A DNA stretch of 7,493 nucleotides, taken from the NCBI GenBank assembly GCA_028817635.1, contig JAPPPH010000195.1, forward strand, positions 8,415 through 15,907. The letters are read 5' to 3'. Below are positions 1 to 4,881 of the stretch, piece after piece. How positions within the stretch are numbered: the first letter of the stretch is position 1; each line of letters opens with the position of its first letter. Both the position numbers and the translations under genes were made by a program. The notes beneath the pieces were generated by a model that saw nothing but the letters and a program-made list of their open reading frames with translations, did not search any database and had not been told where the DNA came from. The stretch comes from Verrucomicrobiales bacterium (GTDB lineage: Bacteria > Verrucomicrobiota > Verrucomicrobiia > Limisphaerales > UBA1096).

Positions 1-404
1 TTTGCCTTCGCCGGCTTGGGGAGTGTCGGACGTTTCACTGGCGCAAACGCCCAGTGCTCTTTCCACTCCGCCCCCTCAGCGATCCAGCGCCGGATCAAAT
101 CCTTTTCCTCGGCAGTCAAACTTAGGTTGGAATCCGGCGGCGGCATCAGGTCGTCCGGGTCGGTGGTGACCAGTCGCTTGAACAACTCACTCTCAGCCGG
201 CTTGCCCGGCGTGATGACCTCCAGCGCGCCCTCGCTTGAGTAAAGGTGCAGGTCGGCCTTGCGGGCGTTTTCGTCCGGACCGTGGCAGGCGAAACATCGG
301 TCGGACAACAGCGGCTTGATTTGACTCTCAAAATCCACCGCTTGGCCAAGCGCAATATTTGCACCGCAGGCCAAGCCAAGCGCCAAACCGACCACTCCAT
401 TCAT
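1..404 (-). CDS. Secreted PSCyt1-domain (planctomycete-type cytochrome c) protein, N-terminal part
   Basis: The frame is open from an ATG at 404 to the left edge, giving 134 complete codons; the rest lies outside the window. Residues 1-22 form a signal peptide (MNGVVGLALG... ending ALGQA), so the protein is exported. A PSCyt1-like domain follows: FESQIKPLL, a CXXCH haem-binding motif (CFACH, residues 37-41), a G-K-P-x-x-S-x-L segment near 67-74, DLMPPP with a possible axial Met at 87, and LTAEEKDLIRRWIAEGAEW at 97-114. In known relatives this haem domain usually precedes DUF1549 and DUF1553 in long proteins; I infer that downstream layout. Physiological substrates of the family are poorly known. 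The gene diverges from pyrF across 119 bases. I see no good ribosome binding site. An ATG four bases further in (400) opens a different frame with no family resemblance. The signal-peptide end is encoded by a perfect CGCTTGGCCAAGCG palindrome. Confidence 0.85.
   Translation of the reverse strand, partial: MNGVVGLALGLACGANIALGQAVDFESQIKPLLSDRCFACHGPDENARKADLHLYSSEGALEVITPGKPAESELFKRLVTTDPDDLMPPPDSNLSLTAEEKDLIRRWIAEGAEWKEHWAFAPVKRPTLPKPAKA
339..352. repeat. Iterated palindrome CGCTTGGCCAAGCG (perfect 14-mer)
   Basis: This is a perfect 14-bp palindrome inside the PSCyt1 gene. It is read on the minus strand as ALGQA at the predicted signal-peptide cleavage site. A degenerate relative (GGCGCTTGGCTTGGCC on the minus strand) lies a few codons upstream in the same signal peptide. 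Confidence 0.9.
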
Positions 405-487
405 TTTAGGAATCACTGCGGCGGAAAATTACCCCGCCTTTGGCCGGTTGGAAACCCGTAAAAAATCCCACCTTCGGTCGATTCCGC

Positions 488-516
488 CTGACAACATTTA
501 ACGCATCACCTAAACT
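488..516 (+). promoter_or_regulatory. Candidate sigma70-type promoter of pyrF
   Basis: CTGACA at 488-493 (5/6 to the -35 consensus) is followed after 17 bp by TAAACT at 511-516 (4/6 to the -10 consensus). Transcription would start very close to the pyrF ATG at 524, which would make the mRNA leaderless or nearly so; that agrees with the lack of a Shine-Dalgarno sequence. This rests on motif matching alone. The rest of the 405-523 gap shows nothing else I can name. Confidence 0.3.
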
Positions 517-523
517 GCTGCCT

Positions 524-1375
524 ATGCAAAATCCGATCATCGTTGCGTTGGACGTGCCAAGTACGCAAAAGGCGTTGAAATTGGCTGAGGAATTGGCCCC
601 TGTCGTGGGTGCGTTCAAGGTGGGCAAGCAACTATTCGTCAACGGTGGGCCGGACGTGGTGCGCAAGCTGCGGGGGCTGGGCGCAAAGATTTTTCTCGAT
701 CTGAAGTTTCACGACATCCCGAATACGGTAGCCAAGGCGGTGCAGTCCACGACCGATCTCGGCGTGGATATGTTGACCGTCCACGCATCCGGGGGATCGG
801 AGATGCTTGGCGCTGCGGAGAGTGCCGGCCACGAGCAAGCTGCGATGCTGCGCAGTGAGCCGCCGCTGATCCTCGGCGTCACGGTGTTGACCAGCATGGA
901 CGACGCGAATCTGGCCGAGTTGGGTATCGACGAAAGCGCACAGGACAGAGTGTTGCGCTTGGCCAAGCTGGCAGCGGGGGCAGGGCTGCGCGGGTTGGTT
1001 TGTTCGCCGCAGGAGATCAGTATGATTCGTGGTGAACTGGGAGACGGCATCCAGCTTGTCACCCCGGGCATCCGGCCCGAGTCGGCCGAGGCCGATGATC
1101 AAAAACGCACGATGACCCCGGCCGATGCCATCAAGGCAGGAGCAAATTGGCTGGTGATCGGACGGCCGATTACCGGGGCCAAGAGCCCCAAGGCAGCCGC
1201 AGTGGAAATCCTGAACTCAATCAATCCAGAACTCATTCCCGAGAGCGAGCAGCCATTACCGGAGGCGGTTGATTGTTCCGAGTGCGGTCAGGGCATCAAG
1301 CTTGACAAAAACGAGCAACTTGCCGGCAAGTACCACTGCCCGTACTGCGAAAAGGAAGTCGTCCACAAACGGTAA
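524..1375 (+). CDS. pyrF: Orotidine 5'-phosphate decarboxylase with C-terminal zinc-ribbon-like tail
   Basis: PyrF converts OMP to UMP in the last step of de novo pyrimidine synthesis, in the cytosol. The 283-residue product shows the family signature FLDLKFHDIPNT, with the catalytic D59-K61-D64 cluster; ALD (8-10) and FKVGK (31-35) precede it. The phosphate-gripping PGIRP (181-185) and VIGRPIT (211-217) segments follow, so this is a type-1 enzyme. The decarboxylase domain ends near residue 235. Usual type-1 enzymes are about 230-245 residues; this one continues through a proline-rich linker into CSEC (251-254) and CPYC (272-275), two CXXC knuckles suggesting a small zinc ribbon. I chose the ATG at 524 because homology starts there (MQNPIIVALD). 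An in-frame ATG at 440 adds 28 residues unlike the family. The gene converges with terC. It carries one iterated palindrome, read as RLAKL at 145-149. Confidence 0.93.
   Translation: MQNPIIVALDVPSTQKALKLAEELAPVVGAFKVGKQLFVNGGPDVVRKLRGLGAKIFLDLKFHDIPNTVAKAVQSTTDLGVDMLTVHASGGSEMLGAAESAGHEQAAMLRSEPPLILGVTVLTSMDDANLAELGIDESAQDRVLRLAKLAAGAGLRGLVCSPQEISMIRGELGDGIQLVTPGIRPESAEADDQKRTMTPADAIKAGANWLVIGRPITGAKSPKAAAVEILNSINPELIPESEQPLPEAVDCSECGQGIKLDKNEQLAGKYHCPYCEKEVVHKR
956..967. repeat. Iterated palindrome copy within pyrF
   Basis: CGCTTGGCCAAG, with the exact 10-bp core at 958-967, is read in pyrF as codons CGC-TTG-GCC-AAG (RLAK). The outer bases are CG on the left and CT on the right, so the 14-mer is imperfect. 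Confidence 0.85.
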
Positions 1376-1378
1376 GAC

Positions 1379-1392
1379 CGCTTGGCCAAGCC
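1379..1392. repeat. Iterated palindrome copy just after pyrF
   Basis: CGCTTGGCCAAGCC, with the exact core at 1381-1390, starts four bases after the pyrF stop codon in the convergent pyrF/terC gap. No T-run follows on the plus strand, so it is not a convincing terminator for pyrF. Confidence 0.85.
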
Positions 1393-1441
1393 CACAAAAA
1401 CGGAGGGGGCGTGTCAGCGAGTCCGGGGAGATTTCTCGGTG

Positions 1442-1470
1442 AATTAAAAACCAAGCGCTTGGCCAAGCGG
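1442..1470 (-). terminator. Candidate intrinsic terminator of terC built from the iterated palindrome
   Basis: Three bases after the terC stop, reading on the minus strand, lies a compound palindrome containing both CGCTTGGCCAAGCG (1456-1469) and the overlapping CCAAGCGCTTGG (1451-1462). It is followed immediately by TTTTTAATT (1450-1442). A hairpin plus U-tract at a gene end suits Rho-independent termination. However, each possible stem has only 4-5 pairs around a 4-base loop, so termination strength is doubtful. Confidence 0.4.
1451..1469. repeat. Compound iterated palindrome (two overlapping units)
   Basis: CCAAGCGCTTGGCCAAGCG contains a GCGC-centred palindrome (1451-1462) and a GGCC-centred palindrome (1456-1469) whose centres are 6 bp apart. 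This shows that the underlying unit can extend as a 12-bp tandem (AAGCGCTTGGCC). Confidence 0.85.
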
Positions 1471-1472
1471 GA

Positions 1473-2285
1473 TCACTTGGCCTTTTGTTGCTGCTCGGCG
1501 AGAAGCTTCTTTTTGTAGCGCGTCTGCACCACCTCGGTGAGCACCAGCACGGTGATCACGAAGTAAAACGTCGTCTTGCTCATGGCGTGTATCTCGCTGC
1601 CGAAGAGCTTCATCTCTGACAGGTGTCCACCCTCAGTCAGCAGCAGGATGCCGACGACAAACAGGATGAACAACCCGAGCACTTCGTACATCCGATTTTT
1701 CTGAAGAAAAGTTGAGACGCCATCAGCCAGCCAGATCATCAGCGCGCCGCCGGTCAGGATGGCAACCACCATGATCCAAAAGCCCGCGGTGCTGATCTCG
1801 CCAGGCTTGTCTCCGGTGCCGCTCACCAACGCGATCGCACTCAGGATGGAGTCGAACGAGAACACCGCATTCATGAAAACGATCTTGGCGACCACAGATT
1901 TGGCGGAGGAGGCGTCCCGTTTGATCTCGGTTTGAAAATCCTCCACCACGATCATGTGGAAAATTTCCTTCATCGCGGTGTAAAGGATGAACACGCCGCC
2001 CACCAGCACGATGATACTGTGCAAATTAAATGTCCCTTCGACGACACCCTCCCAGGAAATCGAAAACCATTCCGCCTGGAACGCTTCGATCATCTTGATC
2101 AGTAAAAACAAAAGCACAATCCGCAGGCCGACCGCGATGCCGATACCCCACTTGCGAACGGACGACTGCTGCGCCTCCGGCGCACGCTGCGACTCGAGCG
2201 AAATATAGAGCAGGTTATCGAATCCTAGCACCGCCTGCAGCAGCACCAGCATCCCCAGCGTAATCACAATCTCAAAAACTCCCAT
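1473..2285 (-). CDS. TerC-family integral membrane protein
   Basis: This is a 270-residue polytopic inner-membrane protein of the TerC family. Members have been linked to tellurite resistance and, for several bacterial relatives, to manganese export; substrate specificity here cannot be read from sequence. Hydrophobic segments lie at roughly 3-25, 47-67, 88-108, 133-155, 166-186, 203-217 and 238-254. The two family hallmarks with membrane-embedded acidic residues are present: LGFDNLLYISL (20-30) and FSFDSILSAIALV (142-154). The C-terminus is charged and Lys/Gln-rich (KKKLLAEQQQKAK), probably cytosolic. The length is normal for short TerC proteins without CBS domains. The start is ATG at 2285, and an AAGGGG stretch (2300-2295) nine bases upstream is one of the better ribosome binding sites in the window. 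The tRNA-Leu terminator ends about 20 bases upstream of the start, so the terC promoter must be compressed there, or transcription comes from leaky readthrough. Confidence 0.92.
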   Translation of the reverse strand: MGVFEIVITLGMLVLLQAVLGFDNLLYISLESQRAPEAQQSSVRKWGIGIAVGLRIVLLFLLIKMIEAFQAEWFSISWEGVVEGTFNLHSIIVLVGGVFILYTAMKEIFHMIVVEDFQTEIKRDASSAKSVVAKIVFMNAVFSFDSILSAIALVSGTGDKPGEISTAGFWIMVVAILTGGALMIWLADGVSTFLQKNRMYEVLGLFILFVVGILLLTEGGHLSEMKLFGSEIHAMSKTTFYFVITVLVLTEVVQTRYKKKLLAEQQQKAK

Positions 2286-2304
2286 AATGCGTTACCCCTT
2301 TTTA

Positions 2305-2352
2305 CAAAAAACAAACCCCATCAATCCAGCCTTATTATTGGATTAATCGGGG
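2305..2352 (-). terminator. Rho-independent terminator of tRNA-Leu
   Basis: On the minus strand, CCCCGATTAATCCA (2352-2339) pairs with TGGATTGATGGGG (2328-2316), with one bulged G and one G-U pair, around a 10-base A/T-rich loop. The stem is followed directly by TTTGTTTTTTG (2315-2305). This is a strong intrinsic terminator about 34 bases beyond the tRNA 3' end, and it separates the tRNA from terC on the same strand. Confidence 0.8.
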
Positions 2353-2385
2353 CACAGATCAGCCCGTGGGATTGGGAAATAAGAT

Positions 2386-2472
2386 TGGTACCGGCGGCCG
2401 GGATCGAACCGGCACTCCCTCGCGGGAAAGGGATTTTAAGTCCCTCGTGTCTACCAATTCCACCACACCGGC
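2386..2472 (-). tRNA. tRNA-Leu (anticodon UAA), CCA encoded
   Basis: The minus strand from 2472 folds as an 87-nt class II tRNA. The acceptor strand GCCGGTG pairs with CGCCGGT, with G1-U72 and U6-G67 wobbles. The D arm is GTG/CAC. The anticodon arm is AGGGA-CTTAAAA-TCCCT with anticodon TAA. A long variable arm (TCCC-GCGA-GGGA) follows, as expected for leucine. The T arm is GCCGG-TTCGATC-CCGGC, then A73 and an encoded CCA (2388-2386). It decodes UUA and UUG. The gene has its own promoter and terminator and is flanked by terC (same strand) and an SDR gene (opposite strand). Confidence 0.97.
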
Positions 2473-2517
2473 AATTGAGGTTGGGTTGTTTGGTATGCCG
2501 CCCAAAGCGACAAGGAG

Positions 2518-2546
2518 ATTGTACCCTTTCCTGGAGCGACCGCCAA
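2518..2546 (-). promoter_or_regulatory. Promoter of tRNA-Leu
   Basis: On the minus strand, TTGGCG (2546-2541, 4/6 to the -35 consensus) and TACAAT (2523-2518, 5/6 to the -10 consensus) are separated by exactly 17 bp. They lie about 45 bases before the mature 5' end, giving a leader of roughly 35-40 bases for RNase P to remove. An iterated palindrome begins only a few bases upstream of the -35 box. Confidence 0.6.
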
Positions 2547-2551
2547 GCATG

Positions 2552-2563
2552 CGCTTGGCCAAG
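2552..2563. repeat. Iterated palindrome copy in the tRNA-Leu/SDR divergent gap
   Basis: CGCTTGGCCAAG, with the exact core at 2554-2563, lies between two divergently oriented genes. It is just upstream of the tRNA-Leu -35 box and about 45 bases before the SDR start codon. The remaining 2564-2609 stretch holds nothing I can assign. Confidence 0.85.
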
Positions 2564-2609
2564 AGTGGTTTGCTCGGCAGTATCGGCGGCAGCGAATCTT
2601 TGTTAAATC

Positions 2610-3383
2610 ATGCTTCCGGGAATAAAACTGTTCGACTTGAGTGGGCGAACCGCCGTGATCACCGGCGGGTCGAAGGGGCTGGGCGAAGCGATGGCGGCCG
2701 GCTTAGCCAGCGCGGGCGCCAACCTTATGCTGGTCAGCCGCAATGAGGCCGAGGCCAAGGCGACTGCGGCCCGGGTTGCGGAGGAGTACCGCTGCCAGGC
2801 ACTTGGCTTTGCGGCGGACGTCTCGAGTCAGGCAGACATGGAGGCGATGGTGGAGGTAGCGCTCGATGCGCTTGGCCAAGTGGACATCCTCATCAACAGC
2901 GCCGGAATCAACACTCGCGGGCCGATCGAAGAGTTGAGTTACGAGCAGTTCTCCGAGGTGCAGCGGATCAACGTCGACGGCATCTGGCTCGCGTGCCGGG
3001 CGGTGTTGCCGCACATGAAGGAGCGCGGCTACGGGCGCATCGTCAACATGGCCAGTGCGCTTGGGCTGGTGGCGATCCCGAACCGCACCCCATACGCTAC
3101 CAGCAAGGGTGGTGCGGTGCAGTTAACCCGCGCACTGGCGCTGGAACTGGCCGGCAGTGGCATCACGGTGAACGCGATTTGTCCCGGCCCGTTTTTGACG
3201 CCGATGAACGTGCCGATCGCCGACACAGAGGAGGGGAAAAAATTCATCGTGGGAGCGACAGCGCTCAAGCGGTGGGGCGAGCTGAAGGAAATTCAGGGCG
3301 CGGCCCTCTACCTCGCCAGCGACGCGGCCAGCTACACCACCGGCGCGATGCTCAGCGTCGACGGCGGCTGGACCGCACAGTAG
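2610..3383 (+). CDS. SDR-family NAD(P)-dependent oxidoreductase, sugar-acid dehydrogenase-like
   Basis: This 257-residue classical short-chain dehydrogenase has a complete active site. It shows the Rossmann glycine motif TGGSKGLG (18-25), D70 in FAADV for adenine contact, NSAG (96-99), N121, catalytic S149, and Y162-x3-K166 in YATSK. CPGPFLTPM (191-199) and the C-terminal LSVDGGWTA are typical of the subgroup containing gluconate 5-dehydrogenase and KduD (2-dehydro-3-deoxy-D-gluconate dehydrogenase). The overall sequence resembles that subgroup, but the substrate cannot be fixed from motifs. Residue 43-44 SR after the second strand favours NADPH; this is inference. The length is normal. The ATG at 2610 puts SGRTAVITGG at the usual distance from the N-terminus; no clear ribosome binding site precedes it. 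It stands alone rather than in a sugar catabolic operon, followed 50 bases later by hicB. One iterated palindrome is read as ALGQV (87-91). Confidence 0.9.
   Translation: MLPGIKLFDLSGRTAVITGGSKGLGEAMAAGLASAGANLMLVSRNEAEAKATAARVAEEYRCQALGFAADVSSQADMEAMVEVALDALGQVDILINSAGINTRGPIEELSYEQFSEVQRINVDGIWLACRAVLPHMKERGYGRIVNMASALGLVAIPNRTPYATSKGGAVQLTRALALELAGSGITVNAICPGPFLTPMNVPIADTEEGKKFIVGATALKRWGELKEIQGAALYLASDAASYTTGAMLSVDGGWTAQ
2871..2880. repeat. Iterated palindrome core within the SDR gene
   Basis: The exact CTTGGCCAAG core, preceded by GCG, is read as codons GCG-CTT-GGC-CAA-G (ALGQ) just before the VDILINSAG strand of the oxidoreductase. Confidence 0.85.
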
Positions 3384-3388
3384 CCCTC

Positions 3389-3401
3389 GGCCAAGCGCTT
3401 G
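3389..3401. repeat. Partial iterated palindrome after the SDR gene
   Basis: GGCCAAGCGCTTG contains the GCGC-centred half of the repeat (CCAAGCGCTTG). It lacks the full CTTGGCCAAG core because the upstream flank is TC rather than TT. It sits in the 50-base gap between the SDR stop and hicB. Confidence 0.65.
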
Positions 3402-3433
3402 CAATGAGTGCAGCACCGGTCTAGCGTGACCCC

Positions 3434-3643
3434 ATGTTTACGGCAGTTTATGAAAAACAAGGCGACTGGTGGGCCGCCTATGTTGAAGAGATTACAGGTG
3501 TGAACACGCAGGGAGCGACGAAGGAGGAAGCCGAAATCAATCTGCGCGAGGCGTTGGAGATGGTGCTTCAGGCCAACCGTGATCTCGCCCGCAAAAGCGA
3601 AACAGCCAATGTGATTCGGGAGCCACTTCTGTTTGAGGCGTGA
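3434..3643 (+). CDS. hicB: HicB-like antitoxin (UPF0150 type), short form
   Basis: This 69-residue protein has the compact HicB fold: MFTAVYEKQGDWWAAYVEE (1-19) forms the first strands, TGVNTQGATKEEAEINLREALEMVL (21-45) is the conserved G-x-x-T-x-x-E-A loop and helix, and a short charged tail follows. HicB proteins bind and neutralise the partner HicA mRNA interferase. Many HicB proteins carry a C-terminal ribbon-helix-helix or HTH DNA-binding domain for autoregulation; this one ends at residue 69 and has none, so it probably cannot repress its own operon by itself. The stop overlaps the hicA GTG start in a GTGA (3640-3643), implying translational coupling. The gene order is antitoxin first, the reverse of E. 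coli hicAB. The ATG at 3434 lacks an obvious Shine-Dalgarno sequence, and I see no clear promoter in the 50-base upstream gap. Confidence 0.85.
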   Translation: MFTAVYEKQGDWWAAYVEEITGVNTQGATKEEAEINLREALEMVLQANRDLARKSETANVIREPLLFEA

Positions 3644-3825
3644 AGCGTTCCGATCTCGAGCGTCATTTACGAAAGCAGGGTTGTGGATTTCTGCGTGAGG
3701 GGGGACGGCATGCGATCTGGTGGAATCCTGAGAATCGAAAGGTGACCAGTATCCCGAGACATCGGGAGATCAACGACTTCACAGCCAAGAAGATTTGTCG
3801 AGATTTGGAGATCGCATCGTTTTAG
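3640..3825 (+). CDS. hicA: HicA-like mRNA interferase toxin (YcfA family)
   Basis: This 61-residue basic protein belongs to the HicA/YcfA double-stranded-RNA-binding-like family, whose members cleave mRNA and tmRNA and arrest growth unless bound by HicB. It shows the usual MKRSDLERHLRKQGCGFLREGGRH opening, with the catalytic histidine at position 24 in GGRHAIWWN. The conserved VTSIPRHREI segment (35-44) follows, then the final helix TAKKICRDLEI. Length is typical and all key residues are intact, so the toxin is probably active. The start is GTG at 3640, overlapping the hicB stop by 4 nt; it is fixed by the family alignment and the coupling. Downstream lies the REP-like inverted pair, the first copy of which ends in a possible terminator. 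Confidence 0.88.
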   Translation: MKRSDLERHLRKQGCGFLREGGRHAIWWNPENRKVTSIPRHREINDFTAKKICRDLEIASF

Positions 3826-3879
3826 GCGGTTTACATCGGTGTGTATCCACATGTGTAACCCACATTGGAACTTGGCCAT

Positions 3880-3960
3880 GCCCCGAAGGGGCGTGATGGG
3901 ATAGCCAGGGGTGTTAACCCCGGGATTTCAATCACCAACATATTCAAGCCCTGAAGGGGC
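3880..3960 (+). repeat. REP-like intergenic element, copy A
   Basis: This ~81-bp element is made of three modules: a perfect hairpin GCCCCGAAGGGGC (3880-3892), an ATAGCC-A-GGGGT/ACCCC-GGGA hairpin (3902-3925), and a terminal AGCCCTGAAGGGGC hairpin (3947-3960). The same modules in the same order occur in reverse orientation at 4084-4005. Conserved hairpins with variable spacers indicate a mobile-type REP family rather than a gene. This and copy B account for most of the 288-base gene-free stretch 3826-4113; 3826-3879 shows nothing identifiable. Confidence 0.75.
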
Positions 3961-3970
3961 GGCATTTTTT
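3948..3970 (+). terminator. Possible intrinsic terminator for hicBA formed by REP copy A
   Basis: The GCCCTGAAGGGGC hairpin (3948-3960) is followed within four bases by ATTTTTTAT, with a T6 run at 3965-3970. It lies about 120 bases after the hicA stop. The stem is short (4-5 pairs) and the spacer before the T-run is slightly long, so this is tentative. Confidence 0.35.
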
Positions 3971-4004
3971 ATCTGAATCATTTTCCGGGATTCGTCTTTT
4001 GTGT

Positions 4005-4084
4005 CGCCCCCTCAGGGCTCTGTTTTCATTGGACGATTTTCCCGGGGCGATGCCCCGGGCTATGTTGTTTTGCCCCTTCGGGGC
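4005..4084 (-). repeat. REP-like intergenic element, copy B (inverted)
   Basis: Read on the minus strand from 4084, this shows GCCCCGAAGGGGC, an 8-base spacer, ATAGCC-C-GGGG...CCCCGGGA, a ~21-base spacer, and AGCCCTGAGGGGGCG. Each module matches copy A (the last with one substitution) and the spacer lengths match, while spacer sequences differ. The 44-base interval 3961-4004 separates the two copies, so the whole 205 bp could form a cruciform. Confidence 0.75.
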
Positions 4085-4092
4085 GTTCATAG

Positions 4093-4114
4093 CCAAGCGC
4101 TTGGTCAAGCGCTT
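4093..4114. repeat. Compound, slightly degenerate iterated palindrome at the end of the TSUP gene
   Basis: CCAAGCGCTTGG (4093-4104) runs into TCAAGCGCTT. The 20-mer at 4095-4114 is palindromic apart from the central pair, and the T at 4114 is part of the permease stop codon. One substitution (GGTC for GGCC) breaks the usual core. It abuts REP copy B. Confidence 0.75.
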
Positions 4115-4866
4115 CAGAAAAATAGCAGCCGTATGCCGGCTAGGGTGGAGAAGGCGTAGAGGAGAATCTCGAAGCCGCGCTGTGGGATGATTTGGATGAC
4201 CTTCCGGCCGATGAAGATGCCGGCGAAGAGGCCGGGCAACACTAGCAGATTTACCTTTAGCGACTGCTCGCTGACCAAGTCCAAGTTGGCCCCCAACGGC
4301 AGCTTGATGAGGTTTACCAACAGAAAACACCGCGCGCCCACGCCGAGGAAGGTCTCCTTGGCCATTTTTTCGACCAGCGCGTAGATGGAGAAAACCGGCC
4401 CCGCGGCATTGGCCATGATGGTGGAGGAGCCGATCAGGAATCCGCTCGCCCACCTGAACCCAGCCGAGTGTGTGAGGCGGCCAAGCGCTTGGCCAAGTTT
4501 CAGCCGGCCCAGTTGCAGGGCTAGCATGAGCAGGATGATCGCGCCGATGCCTTTGCGGGCGGTGGCCTCGTCGATGTAGTCCAATAAAAAGTAACCGGTA
4601 GCCAGCCCGACGAAGGTGGATGGGAGCAGCGGCCACAATTCTCTCCAAGAGGAGTAGCGGCGGAAAAGCGGGTAGACGGTGAGGTCGCAGACAATCAGCA
4701 TCGGCACGATCATCCCGACCGACGCCTTGGCCCCGAACAATTCCGCGAGGATCAGGACGTTTACCATCGCGAGACCGGGGAAACCGGTCTTGGAAAAGCC
4801 GAGGCTGAACGCCCCGAACAGCGCGAGCAGCCAGGTCGCGGTGGAGATGTCGCCGAAAAGATCCAA
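4114..4866 (-). CDS. TSUP (TauE/SafE) family membrane permease
   Basis: This 250-residue, strongly hydrophobic protein has about eight membrane segments and the TauE/SafE layout. An N-terminal half contains GFSKTGFPGLAMVNVLIL (23-40). A central charged loop runs near 98-135. A second half contains SGFLIGSSTIMANAAGPVFSIYAL (141-164), then two more hydrophobic segments. Known members move sulfur-containing or small organic anions such as sulfite, sulfoacetate or sulfonates, usually outward; the substrate here is unknown. The start is TTG at 4866: the upstream reading frame hits the hydrolase TGA six codons earlier, with no ATG or GTG between, and homology begins close to this point. It follows the secreted hydrolase gene by 15 bases in the same frame, so the two are probably co-transcribed, and translation may depend on reinitiation. 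It carries a compound palindrome read as KLGQALGR (123-130). Confidence 0.88.
   Translation of the reverse strand: MDLFGDISTATWLLALFGAFSLGFSKTGFPGLAMVNVLILAELFGAKASVGMIVPMLIVCDLTVYPLFRRYSSWRELWPLLPSTFVGLATGYFLLDYIDEATARKGIGAIILLMLALQLGRLKLGQALGRLTHSAGFRWASGFLIGSSTIMANAAGPVFSIYALVEKMAKETFLGVGARCFLLVNLIKLPLGANLDLVSEQSLKVNLLVLPGLFAGIFIGRKVIQIIPQRGFEILLYAFSTLAGIRLLFF
4479..4497. repeat. Compound iterated palindrome within the TSUP gene
   Basis: GGCCAAGCGCTTGGCCAAG holds the exact core at 4488-4497 and a perfect 16-bp palindrome centred on GCGC at 4479-4494. It is read on the minus strand as KLGQALG in the loop between membrane segments, a place tolerant of sequence change. Confidence 0.88.
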
Positions 4867-4881
4867 GGTGCGGCCCGGCGG

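Noticed and set aside
146..400. 84-codon minus-strand frame starting four bases inside the PSCyt1 start
   Set aside because: The ATG at 404 in the adjacent frame gives a signal peptide and a CXXCH haem domain that run to the window edge; this frame has no family resemblance.
440..523. 28-residue N-terminal extension of pyrF from the ATG at 440
   Set aside because: Homology to PyrF begins at the ATG at 524, the extra residues look like translated promoter DNA, and the candidate promoter lies inside them.
1379..1392. Intrinsic terminator for pyrF at the palindrome after its stop
   Set aside because: The hairpin is short, and the plus strand continues CCCACAAAAACGG without a T-run.
2359..2562. 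Short open frames on both strands across 2359-2746
   Set aside because: They cross a clear tRNA-Leu gene with its promoter and terminator, so they are translations of RNA-gene sequence.
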